From positions 26,406,390 to 26,470,389 of the forward strand of contig OX637406.1 in the NCBI GenBank assembly GCA_951799425.1: 64,000 nucleotides of DNA, in the 5' to 3' direction. The notes under the pieces were generated by a model. It was not told the DNA's origin and did no database searches. It saw nothing but the letters and a program-made list of their open reading frames with translations. The position numbers and the translations under genes were made by a program. Each line of letters starts with the position of its first letter. Within the stretch, counting starts at the first letter, position 1. The stretch is from Ilex aquifolium. Taxonomy: Eukaryota > Streptophyta > Magnoliopsida > Aquifoliales > Aquifoliaceae. Shown one piece after another: positions 1 to 9,670 of this stretch.

Positions 1-141
1 GACTAATTATACTTTGATGGAGTTTAAATAATGACATTTCAGGTCCTAAAGTGAACAAGGGCTCAAGGGCAACAAATATCAAACTTGAATGTAACACCAG
101 CATATTGGGGGACAAAATTGGAAAAGCTTGGAACAAAGCAA

Positions 142-446
142 GAACGTTTGAACGCCAACTCACGTTCGAACGTTCCCTTGAATTATTTGAAGACCATACT
201 GCGAAGACATGGCGTATTGCAGATGAGAAGAAAAACATTGAAGTACTTAAGTACCTCGTTCGAACGCCCGCTCACGTTCAAACGTTCTCCTCCACTATTA
301 AGGACCAGGCTAATGAGTGCAAAGGCAGTGGTTCAAAGCATATGGAAGTAGATCTCCAGAAGACCACATGCCACTTGAGTGGGAAGATCAGACCCCACAT
401 GGCGTTCGAACGCCCATCAAGCAAAGATAGAAACAACGTTCGAATG
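142..446 (+). promoter_or_regulatory. Cluster of TTCGAA dyads in the X LTR
   Basis: At least six copies or near copies of the dyad CGTTCGAACG lie here, upstream of the TATA box at 565. The same dyads occur in the right copy (13331-13635) and again at 9671-9977, before the third ORF of X. A role as binding site for a dimeric protein, or as a hairpin in RNA, is inference. Confidence 0.65.
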
Positions 447-564
447 TTGTCCCCAGACAGGCTGCAAAGTGGTTGATCTTCTCTCCGGACATTGGGACTT
501 TCACTTGGACTTTCAAGGCCTTGTACTATTCCTCCACACTACCTTGGCCCCCATCTTCTTTGCC

Positions 565-571
565 TATAAAT
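565..571 (+). promoter_or_regulatory. TATA box of the X LTR (left copy)
   Basis: TATAAAT lies in the context GCCTATAAATACTCC about 120 bp after the dyad cluster. The C LTR has the same context on the other strand (31714-31720, 38384-38390). It is the likely core promoter of the LTR. Confidence 0.6.
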
Positions 572-1704
572 ACTCCCATTGAGGGAGCTTCAAAGGAGAT
601 TTGGGTTTGCACTAGACCAACATTTTCTTACTTTGTTAGTCTTAGACTTAGGTTTTCAATTACATGCATAAGAGGGAGATAGATTACTTTTGGTAGAGGA
701 GGAAACCCTCCAAAAGTGACTAGCTTTCTTCTACTTTCAATACTTGTTTCATTCAATTCCATTTCTTGAGCTTTTTCCCTTAGAGGAGTGAAACTCTTCC
801 ATTTTTCTAGAGCTTCACCAAAGCCATGAAGGGTGGAACATGATTCACTCATTCTTTGTCGAAGATCGACTCCTTGTTTATTGTGCTTTACCTTGTAACT
901 CCTCTACTTGGAGGAATGAGCATCACTCACTTTTCTAGCTTTACCAAAGCCATGAAGAGTGAGTAGTTTCTCATTCACTCTTTAGTAAGAGGTGATGAAT
1001 ATGTATAAATTATCCGAAAGTTATATCTATGCATTTTCGATTATGCTTAATGCTTTATATTTCCCTTGCTTACTAAATGATTGATTGCATCTAGCAAAGC
1101 TAAGGTACTTTGTATAACCATGAGTACTTTCTATAACATAGATAACTCTTGCATAGAAAGACTCATCGATTCAAGGCAAGTACCCCGGCTAGATCTTCAT
1201 GACTACCCTTCAATCTTCACCATTATTGTGCTTCAATTAAAGAATGGAAATGGAATATTAATGTCATGGTTGGATGCCTTGTAGAAACACTTGCTTGTTT
1301 ATAGACGGGTTAAGTCTCAGCACAAACAATTCTTGTAAACTTCTAGAAAGACGTCGGAATCATGCTCTTAATTCTCACAATCCACCTTTATCTTCCGATT
1401 AACTTGCTGTTGACACAGGGGTTAATTGAGTTATCAATTACAAGTATAATAAACCGGATGATTAATGATTAGCACAAAACATTGTATATTTCATGTGCCA
1501 ATACATTCCTTTTTCACTTGCTTTTGGGGATTAAATGAGTGGAATTATGCTATTTGAGTTATTAACGAAGATTTGTGGTGTTTGTAGATAAATGGTGCTT
1601 CTTAAAGCCTTCCCAAATGGTTTGAGGAAAATGAGGATGAAAGGATGGCTTGAAGACAGCTCAGGAGGTGAGGAAGTCAAGAAATCAGAAAACCAGAAAA
1701 ACCA

Positions 1705-1772
1705 TACCGGTACGCCGTACCGGTACACTTAGGCTACTGGAGTTCACAGTACCGGTACGTCGTACCGGTACG
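1705..1772 (+). promoter_or_regulatory. Paired ACCGGT dyads around CTACTGGAGTT
   Basis: Two pairs of GTACCGGTAC-type dyads flank the spacer GGCTACTGGAGTTC. The same layout recurs in the other A LTRs (14894-14961, 26501-26558), upstream of the third ORF of A (24211-24313), and in variant form in B LTRs. It is probably a regulatory module of the LTR; its function is unknown. Confidence 0.65.
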
Positions 1773-2842
1773 CTTTGCTGAAACAACCCAGATTCTGCTG
1801 CCATTCTCTGCTGCCTCGAGGGTCCCACCAAAGACAATCTCCCACCTGCTCTAACTCTTCCAACACCATGGACACCCCTTGCACATATCTCCTTGGACTT
1901 TTGGGAGCTTTGGTGATCAATGAGGAGAGAGAAGAGAGTGATGCTGGGTGTGCAGACAAGGTCTGCACCACCCTGTCCAGCCCACCCTCTAGGAAACCCT
2001 ATGGAGGGGAGATCACATCAAGGAGCTAGGGGACTCTCCAGGGACTTTTTTTTAGAGGGAGATACACCATGATTTTGAGACACATTGTAGGATATAGGAG
2101 AATATAGTGAGAGAAGCTCTAGGAAGAAGATGAATAGTGTTAGAGAGAGAAGTTAAGATTTTTACATTTTCTTCCATGCATTGTCTTCCATTTTGATGTA
2201 GTAATCTTCTAAGCTCTATTCAAAGTCTTGAATGCCATTTATTTCAAGTTGCTTGCATGTTTAGTCTTCCATTAATGCTTCATTGTTCTTAAATTTCTTG
2301 GCTTTAAATGGATATTGAATGTATTCTCTTCTAGTTTATGCTTTTTTTGCATTTATTTAGCTAGAATCTTTATTGTTCTAGAATGTCTTTCATCTACATT
2401 GTTGTCTTTCTTTTAATCATGAGTAGCTAAATCTTAAAGTTAGCTAATACAAGGGAGATCTCCCCTTAGGTATGTCATTTCAACTCATCCCCTTTCCTTC
2501 CCTCGGTGTACAATGGTTCGGTTTGACTGGGTCGAGTGTGGACCGGAGTGTGAGTCCTTGATACCCCGTAGGCATTGTCATGGGTTATGCTTGGAGCCTC
2601 ACTTCCATTTAGTCCCTCACTTTCCATGAATCAATCGTTCATTTACGCACCATTGGAGGAAGGTTTCGAGTTGATTTGGTATCCCCATTGGAGTGAACTC
2701 TTTGGATTAGCCAACACTTGTTTCCTCTTTCAAATTCATCACAACTCAACTCACAAACCAAACTTCAACCACAAAGATTTTACACATTCTTTTCACCGAA
2801 ATGACTTTCAAAACGATTCACATCCTTCCCCGAGGAAACGAC

Positions 2843-2859
2843 CTTGGAGTACCTCCAAG
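2843..2859 (+). other. LTR hairpin CTTGGAG/CTCCAAG
   Basis: A perfect 7-bp stem with loop TAC lies near the 3' end of the LTR, in the part likely to be transcribed as R/U5. In B-type LTRs the last pair is changed on both arms (CTTGGAA/TTCCAAG, for example 9382-9400), which supports a structure kept in RNA. Confidence 0.6.
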
Positions 2860-3062
2860 TAAAACACGACACGCAAAAGTCTTCTTGCGCTTGGCAAGCA
2901 TTTTTGCCCACTTACACAATTCATTTTCCACAATTCTCTTGCCCTTTCTTTTGACATCGTCCCAAAGGAGAGTGACACTCCCCTTCATACACACATCATA
3001 CATACACATTGAGGGAGAATGTTAAGAGGTTAGGAACAACAAGGTTTTTGACCAAGCATTTT

Positions 3063-3080
3063 TGGCGCCGTTGCCGGGGA
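3063..3080 (+). other. Primer-binding site, tRNA-Asp type (left copy)
   Basis: TGGCGCCGTTGCCGGGGA lies four bases after the LTR end. It is complementary to the 3' end of plant tRNA-Asp, the usual primer of Athila-type elements. Confidence 0.9.
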
Positions 3081-3216
3081 AGGCAAGCGTTGAATCGAGA
3101 AGGCAATTTCCGGATAACGGTGGTAAGTCCCGTGATGCTCATCACAGGCTGAGGTACGTTGATCCTTGTATATACTTTTGTTTGTTTTCATTTTTAATTG
3201 TAGATAGTTTTGTTAC

Positions 3217-4757
3217 ATGTGGGGTCGGGACGAACAAAACCGACTAGTTAGACAACCCTTGGACCCCAATATGAACATTGACCAAGACTTACCCGAGGAT
3301 GCATGTGAAAATTTTGAGAATGTGGATGCCAACCCGAACATGCAAAGGGGTGGGGGAAGAGAAGAACCTAGAGTGCCCAATCCACGAATGCATTTTTCCC
3401 CTCCTAGAAATGAAGGGAACAATGTCCAAATTGATCCTCCAGCGAGGTCAATGAAGGAGTTCCTTCAACCCACACGTAGCACCACACCCTCATGCATTTT
3501 CTTACCGGTCCAAGCTCACCTCTTCCAAGTTAAGCCTGGGATGTTGCAACTACTTCCTACATTCCATGGAATTGAAAAGGAAAACCCTTACTTACACATA
3601 AGGGAATTTGAGGATGTAGTTGCAACCTTCAATGCTAATTATGCTATGGAGGACATAGCTCGTTTAAAATTGTTTCCTTTCTCCCTTAGAGATAAAGCCA
3701 AATCATAGTTGTATTCCTTGAGACCTCACTCCATAACATCTTGGAATCAAATGCTCTCCGAGTTTTTAAACAAATTTTTCCCGGTTCATAGAACCACCGC
3801 TTTGAAAAAAGAAATTCAAAATTTTTCGGAGAAGCCAAATGAACAATTCTGCCAATGTTGGGAGAGGTACAAGGAGTTATTGCAATCCATCCCACATCAT
3901 GGTTTTGAATCGTGGCAAGTGGTTAGTTTCTTCTATGAGGGAATTACACCGAGCCATAGGCAATTCATTGATATGATGTGCAATGGCGAGTTTTTGAACA
4001 AAGGCCCCGATGAGGCTTTAGACTATTTTGACACATTGGCACAAAATGCACAATCATGGAACATTACGGATCCCACCGATGTGCCAAGGTCTTCTTCTCA
4101 AGGGGGTAGTCAAACTCAAGGGGGAGGGATATATGACTTGAGATACCGGGAAGACTTGCTTTCCAAAATTTCTAAATTGTCAAGGAAAGTTGAGAGTCTT
4201 GAAGTCAATAGGAGACACGAGGTGTCCAACGTCTCGAGGGCCGAGGAGTTTTGCTCAATTTGTGAGAGTGGGGAGCATTCCATATCGGAGTGCCCCAACA
4301 TTCCGGCACTTAAGGAAGTGTATCACGAGCAAGTCCATGCATTTAACCAAACAAGGCAATCATTCTCCCCTCAATCAAACACGTATAATCCGGGTTGGAG
4401 CAATCACCCAAATTTTAGTTGGAGAAATGAGAACCCCACTCCTCATGGTTCAAATGCACACATACCTCACATGCCTCCTAAGCAAGGTCAATACCAAAAT
4501 CAATACCAAGGTCAAGGGCAAGCGTCTAGCTCCCAATACCCCCGATCCAATCCGCAAGGGTATTCATCGAATCCACCCCCACAAAATTTCTCCCAAGGTC
4601 CACCTCACCAAAGTTCTCCCCAACAAGGATCATCTAATCCTCCCACCTACCAACCTCCCCATAAGAGGAATTTGGAGGATGTGGTTCATGCTTTCATTCA
4701 AAGTCAAACTACCATCAACAATCAAAATGCCGCAGCTTTTAATGATATTCGGACCCA
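3217..4757 (+). pseudogene. Athila-type gag, 5' part (left copy), broken
   Basis: The predicted protein has the Athila gag signature: the VKPGMLQLLP-FHG block, a KLFPFSLRDKAK block, an FFPVHRT block, and a CCHC-type knuckle (CSICESGEHSISECP) followed by a Gln/Pro/Ser-rich tail. It equals the gag of element A at 16406-17946. It stops at the duplication joint at 4757, after which B-family sequence follows. Broken, with one or two breaks besides the lost right end. In a live element Gag would form the cytoplasmic particle; here it is a fossil. Confidence 0.85.
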
Positions 4758-4796
4758 TTTGTAAATAGTTCATTATAGTTTGCGTTTTATGTAATG

Positions 4797-5621
4797 TTTC
4801 ATAATTTTTATGAAAATGTATCAAATGCCCAAAATTTTAAAAATGTGTGTGAGATTTGTGATGAGTATGGACACATCACTAGTGAGTGCCCAATAAATTA
4901 TACGGTTTAAGACTTTGCGTGCGAATGTTCAAATTCAATATTGGCCTCCGAAAATTTTTACCCCAACCATTATGTTACACCGAGTTATGGTTAGGAGAAT
5001 GAACCTTATAATTTTTCATCCGATCTCACACCACGAAATGAATTTTGCCACTATCCAACATACGAGGACTCAACCGAACAAGAATGGGAAAATATGTTTT
5101 ACGAGTTTATGCAATGCCAAATGGAAGTCAATGCCCATGTAGTCCAACAACTTTCTGAAATTATAGATGAACTTAATACATTAACTAATGCTATAATTGC
5201 TATGCATGAAGAACAACATCTTGAGCATACTCAATGTATTGAGGATAATCATCCCAATGGAATGCATATTGATGTTGAATCTCCCACCACTCTACATTGT
5301 GAAAAATTTAATGAATATATTATCTCACATAAGGCTAATGAGCCCAATGTCATCTTGCCATCTAAGAGTGGTGTTGAGATTCACATTTCTCAACTTGGGG
5401 AGGGCATTGAAATGGAGTTAAGTGTGGAAACCTTTAGAGAGAAATTGTATACTCCATTGTTGGAATTGCATAAACTTACTTACACCTCTGTTTGGTTGAG
5501 ATTTTTGAATCATTAATATTGTTCGATAGATTGGATAGAAAGGGCATTTATACAACAAAAAAATTTTAAAATCAAAAGAATCAATGGGCGCAAGCTCATA
5601 TCCGAATTGAAGCCGGATTGA
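4797..5621 (+). pseudogene. B-family ORF, broken copy
   Basis: It aligns along its length with the open copies at 47475-48296 and 58922-58086 and ends with the same LISELKPD motif. It keeps the Glu/His-rich middle (EEQHLEHTQCIE) and the SGVEIHISQLGEGIE block. A few breaks. The N-terminal CxxC part looks like a relic of a gag zinc knuckle. Function unknown. Confidence 0.75.
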
Positions 5622-5782
5622 CATGAGCCCTCTTTGTTTTGTTTTCATGTACATAGTAGTTATACTTATTTTATTGTTATATTTTCCTTTTCTTGATGTT
5701 GTAGTGTAGAAGTTGTTTACCTCTCCCTAATTTGGACTCATTTCATTTTGAGCATCATCGTAGAAAATCTCATTCAATATCA

Positions 5783-5962
5783 TGTGAGTTTAAGTTGGGG
5801 GGTGTAAACAAAATTTTTTGTTTTCCCTTTAATGTGTATACAAAAAAAAAAAAGAAAAAAAGGGGGGGGGGGGTATTTCATTTCCCATGTTACTTTCATT
5901 TTCTCATTACATGATTCCTTGTGCATTGAGGACAATGCATAGTTCAAGTTGGGGGGGGGGGG
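5783..5962 (+). other. Two polypurine-like G-tracts, one with a hairpin
   Basis: TTTAAGTTGGGGGGTG occurs near 5790. A second tract, TTCAAGTTGGGGGG and longer, occurs near 5944, preceded by the perfect hairpin GCATTG-AGGA-CAATGC (5923-5938). The wording matches the true 3' polypurine tract (7681-7693). The stretch between them has A/G homopolymer runs. Confidence 0.6.
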
Positions 5963-7539
5963 GTGAGGTGCACCATTTACATGTTCCACCACTTTTTGTA
6001 CATAATAGTCAAAAATGTAAAAAAAAAAAAAAATTTGAAAAATTTGGACATTTTTTGTGGAAAATATCCAATATTGAACTATATTCCCCTACCCTAGTTT
6101 TTATGGGATTTGTGATTACTTTATCTTCATTTTGAACTTTGAATACATGAGCACATTATAGAAGTTTATCCTATTGCCAAGAGTATCACATACTTGTTTG
6201 CTTTTGAACTCAACCATAAGTGCACCATGAACTTGTAATTTTGGCAATTTACGGATTGAGTTCACATTTAGCGCTTGACATGAATAGTGGAGATGAGTAA
6301 GAACCCATGTGAGCTTTAATGCCAATACTTGTTGGATGGAACATACATTTACTCAAAGGAACAATTTTTCAAATTCAAATTTGTTCAATAATCTCATTAT
6401 TCTTGTTTTGGTTAGAGTGCATTTGGGTAGCTGATTGACTTTGTCTTGAAATGCATAATGCTCCCCCATGCTTATCTAGAGGTGATCTTAGGCCATTTTT
6501 GAATGCTTTGAGCCTTAGCCTTGTTCTTGTGAAATTTTATCGCTAGTGTCGTGATTGAGCCTTATTTGTAAATTCGTTTCCATGCCACAAAATTGATCAA
6601 GCTAGTGCAAATTGATAAGAATCTACCTCACCTTGGTTGTTCCTAGAGCTGAATATAAGAAGAAAAAAAAAAGAGAAGGAAGTATTATGTGGAAACTCAA
6701 ACAAAAGGGATGAATGATGTTGAAACTCAAAGAATTGAATGGAAAAAGAATGAAAATCCAAGAAAAAGGAGAGAGAAAGGGGTGAAAGATGAAAGAACAA
6801 TCAAAGAAAAAAGGAAAATGTTAAGGAAAAGAAAGAAAAGAAAAAAAAAGTGTGGTGATGGTGTTGGACTGAAAATCCCATGAAAAGGGAGATGTTTTTG
6901 AAATAAAAGTCATTCACTCAGAACTACCCTTTTTGTTATCCTACATCCTTCATTTCATTTGCCTCAATATCACCCAAAGGCCCCATTATAACCCGTGAAA
7001 GTCCTAAATGATCTAGAGAAGCATGGGAGATGCATACTTTTAAAGAAAAAGAGAAGTTGGTTTGCTATCTAGTGCCCTAACATTCCTTTCATGAGATTAT
7101 GCCAAAGTTGTTTCATTTTCATGCATGAACTTCATTTTTGGATTATATGTGAGCATACTTCGTTTTGTGCACAAGATTCTATCTCACATATACACATGGA
7201 GAGCATGCCAAGATAACTATAGTGTGATTCAATGTTGAGAGATACCCTTGGTGAGTTTTGCATCAAAGCTGAATTTGGATAGCTAAGTGAATGTGGATTC
7301 TATTGAGTAAATGCTTAAATTACATATTCATTTCACACACACACGAGTTTTGAAAGGAATTGCGTAGGTGAATACTCTAGAATAGCATTTAAGGCTATGA
7401 TGTGATTCATGTGTGATTAGTTCGGGTGCATTGGACAAAGCTATTGTTGAAATCCTAGTGCTAGTTAGGATAAGATAATATGTTTTAAATATTGGATATT
7501 AGGAAAAGAAGTTTGTAGGTATCTTCACTGGAAACCTTC
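5963..7539 (+). other. 3' non-coding region of B1, with GA-rich tract
   Basis: There is no gene. It holds a block conserved in A, B2, B3 and X (around 6480-6560, with TTAGGCCAT and TTGAGCCTTAG), and a purine-rich tract of about 200 nt (6655-6850) also present in those elements. Open frames in the tract are low-complexity Lys/Glu/Arg strings and are not credible genes. Confidence 0.7.
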
Positions 7540-7607
7540 ACGAGACAAAACTCGTCCACTAGGGATCACCTAGGGGTTTAAAGGCTTATTGCATATGCGA
7601 AATGCAA
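7540..7607 (+). ncRNA. Three-hairpin row before the polypurine tract (B1)
   Basis: Three perfect short stems follow each other: ACGAG/CTCGT (7540-7555), CTAGG/CCTAG (7559-7573) and TTGCAT/ATGCAA (7589-7607). The same three stems with different loops occur in X (12990-13057), B2 (50194-50261) and B3 (55948-56015, minus). This is a candidate cis-acting RNA structure of the element transcript, not a separate RNA gene. Confidence 0.6.
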
Positions 7608-7657
7608 TTGCGGAATTAGTATATGTTTATCTTTGTTTGCTTAATTTTTATATTTAG

Positions 7658-7693
7658 TTTGCTAGGGACTAGCAAAGCTTAAGTTGGGGGGTG
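7658..7693 (+). other. Hairpin plus 3' polypurine tract (B1)
   Basis: The perfect 8-bp stem TTTGCTAG/CTAGCAAA with loop GGA (7658-7676) is followed by AAGTTGGGGGGTG and directly by the 3' LTR. This tract primes plus-strand DNA synthesis in the family. Confidence 0.75.
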
Positions 7694-9612
7694 TGATGAG
7701 CGAATAATATTGCATATTTAATGGCCTCATTACATACATTTTAACTTAGCTTTGCATTTAAGTACTTAGAGTTAGCCGAATTTATGAATAATGTTGAATT
7801 TTTTATGTTGCAGGTAATTATAGCGTAAATCATGTATTTTGTAACCTTGCAACTAAGTATGGAGGAGTGGTGAAGATGTGGACACATTACATGAGGATTT
7901 GGAGGCTTCAAAGTGAAAGAAATCAAGGAGGTATCGATGCTTGGTAACATAGGCACCAGCACCCGCACCATTTGGTAGCAGTATCTCGGTTTTTCTGCTT
8001 TTTTACCATGATCTACTTTGAATCTGAAAAAGTTCAAAACATAAAAGTTGTAGATCTGGATGTCCTCTGTATTGTGTCAAAAATTTCAGTTCAATCGGAC
8101 GGTTGGATCCAAAGTTATGACAATTCTACAAAAACTAGTCCAGAGCTGGCACCATCCGGAAAGACCTACCGGTAGGTTTTGGCTACTGGAGTTCGACCTA
8201 CCGGTAGGTTATGCTGAAAATGCCCAGAACTTGGTGTAAATCATCTCCAACTGCTTGGGGGGTCCACCTACACTTCTCCCACACCTACCCCGACATGTTT
8301 TACACATAACCATACCATCCTTACACAAAAGTCTGCATTTGGAAGAGAAAGCATGGGAAAAGAGGAGTGAGAAAGAGAGATGCTAGAAGGGGGCATGGGG
8401 GGGGGGGCATGCCTGCACCTTGCTTGTTCAAGTATCCAAACCTCCAAAAAATCATTGAATCTCTGCAACACTGACGCAAGGGAGCTCCATGGACGAAAAT
8501 GAAGACATATATACACCAATTCTTCGGCATTTCAAAGAGGGGAGGGGGGGGGGGCTACCTAAGCTTAGGAGTAGTGTAGAGAGAGAAAGCTTGGATTTTG
8601 ACATTTTCTTTACCCACTTCACTTGTTGTAAGCTACATTCTACTTGTAATCTTCATTTCTTGCTTTGTAATCTTAATTTCTAGCGCTTTAATCTCTTTTA
8701 TTTCAAGTGTAATCTAGTTTAAATTCATGTTCTTGCATTCTCCATTGCTACAGCTGGGTTTCTCTGCAATTTTTCCAATTTCAATTGGGTATTGTCTTTC
8801 AGCTTTGATTTTGGTTATGAAATGAATTTCTCTTGGTAGTTTACCTTCTCCTAGCATTAATACAAGTTCAAGGCTCTATTTTAAGCTTCATTTCATCTCT
8901 ATTTTCAGTCCATTTCAATACAATGTCTCTTTACATTATGCATTTCTTTCTTGCTTTCATGAGTAGTTAGATTTTTAGTTGGCTAATTCAAGGGAGGCCT
9001 CCTCTTGGGTTTTCCATTTCAACTCATTTTCTTTCCTCCTCTCGGTGTACGATGGTTCGGTTTGACTGGGTTGAGAGTGGATGCGGTTGTGAGTCTTTGA
9101 TATCCCGTAGGCCTGGTCACGGGTTATGCTTGGATCTTCACCTCCATCTCGTCCCTAACTTCCCATGAATCAATCGTTCATCTAAGCACCATTGGAGGAA
9201 GGTTTCGAGTTGAGTTGGGATTCCCATTGGAATGACCTCTTTGGATTAGCCAACACTTGTTTTTATTGTATTTTCATTCACAAACATCAAACATCAAAAC
9301 TCAAACTAAAAGATTTTACACTTTTTCTTTTTGACAAAGTCACCTTCACCACAATTCGACGTCCTTCCCTGAGGAGACGACCTTGGAATACTTTTCCAAG
9401 TAAAACACGACACTCAAAAGACTCCTTGCGCTTGGGGAGCACTTTTGTTCACACATTCCCCATTTCATACATTTCATTTTCACCACCATTCCGTTGCCCC
9501 ATTTCCCACATCAGTCCGAGGGAGAGTGACACTCCCTTCACACATAAGCCATATACACATTTGAGGGTGATGTGCGGAGATTAGGGAATACTACAACGGA
9601 AACAACCAAGCA
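7694..9612 (+). mobile_element. 3' LTR of B1
   Basis: The LTR runs from TGATGAGC to AACCAAGCA, 1919 bp. It carries the symmetric dyad variant CCTACCGGTAGG twice (8163-8210) around the spacer CTACTGGAGTTCG, and the hairpin CTTGGAA/TTCCAAG at 9382-9400. Its 3' third shares long blocks with the A-type LTR (GGTTCGGTTTGACTGGG; GATTAGCCAACACTTG). The right flank starts ATATA within element X, so B1 probably inserted into X. Confidence 0.85.
8163..8210 (+). promoter_or_regulatory. CCTACCGGTAGG dyads (B1 LTR variant)
   Basis: The core ACCGGT is as in other copies, but both flanks have changed together, so the perfect dyad is kept. The spacer GGCTACTGGAGTTC is as in LTR A. Confidence 0.65.
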
Positions 9613-9670
9613 ATATAGCCCTCTCTTATTGTGTATATTAATGTGCAGAAAAACTTTTGATTTTTCATCT

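Larger units (their letters stand above)
1..1465 (+). mobile_element. X-family LTR, partial (left copy)
   Basis: It equals 13190-14654 and so lacks only the first 41 bases of the X LTR, whose start is visible at 13149. It holds TTCGAA dyads, a TATA box and a long AT-rich transcribed part. It stops where an A-type LTR begins (1466). Its last part resembles, on the opposite strand, the U5-side part of the element C LTR (around 37385-37465), so X and C are related on that side. Family: Athila-like Ty3/gypsy. Several open frames of 60-80 codons occur here; I do not regard them as genes. Confidence 0.8.
1466..3058 (+). mobile_element. A-type LTR (left copy)
   Basis: It starts TGATTAGCACAAAAC and ends GACCAAGCA, directly before a tRNA-Asp primer site, so it is a 5' LTR of 1593 bp. 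It is nearly identical to 14655-16247 and about 97% like the 3' LTR at 26256-27859. It contains ACCGGT dyads (1705-1772) and the hairpin at 2843-2859. Open frames inside it (for example 2575-2862) recur in other copies only because the LTR recurs. Confidence 0.88.
1..4757 (+). repeat. Left copy of a 4.76-kb near-identical direct repeat
   Basis: This stretch matches 13190-17946 at a constant offset of 13,189 bp. I count roughly eight or nine base differences by eye (about 0.2%). It spans part of the X LTR, a complete A-type LTR, the primer site and the first part of gag, so it crosses several element borders and cannot be explained as two independent insertions. The match stops at 4757/4758, where the left copy changes into element B1 and the right copy continues along A. 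The left end lies outside the window. A recent tandem duplication is the simplest reading; an assembly error is the main alternative. Confidence 0.93.
4758..9612 (+). mobile_element. Non-autonomous element B1 (internal part and 3' LTR)
   Basis: The internal part begins at the duplication joint and aligns from its first bases with element B2 (about 47440 onward). Parts seen in order: remains of the B-family ORF, G-tracts, a GA-rich tract, a three-hairpin row, a hairpin plus polypurine tract, and a 1919-bp 3' LTR. No pol is present, as in B2 and B3, so B looks like a large non-autonomous family that borrows proteins from Athila-type elements. Its own 5' LTR is not next to it; under the duplication model it lies left of the window. 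Confidence 0.82.

Noticed and set aside
2575-2862. LTR open frames whose peptides recur (for example 2575-2862, 9192-9584, 58940-59362)
   Set aside because: They recur because the LTR recurs. They cross the conserved hairpin, differ in frame and length between A and B LTRs, and have no family resemblance.
3063-3080. tRNA-Asp gene at the primer sites
   Set aside because: Only the 18 bases complementary to the tRNA 3' end are present, directly after LTR ends; no cloverleaf surrounds them.
1-4757. Two independent insertions of the same element
   Set aside because: The repeat includes the X LTR flank as well as the A LTR and gag; independent insertions would not share flanks at this identity.
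5840-5965. Poly-A, poly-G and simple runs as a processed pseudogene tail
   Set aside because: The runs lie inside the B element at the same place in other copies and belong to its G-tract cassette.
7540-7607. Hammerhead ribozyme (retrozyme-like) in the hairpin row
   Set aside because: The stems are present but I find no CTGATGA and GAAA catalytic core in the right order.
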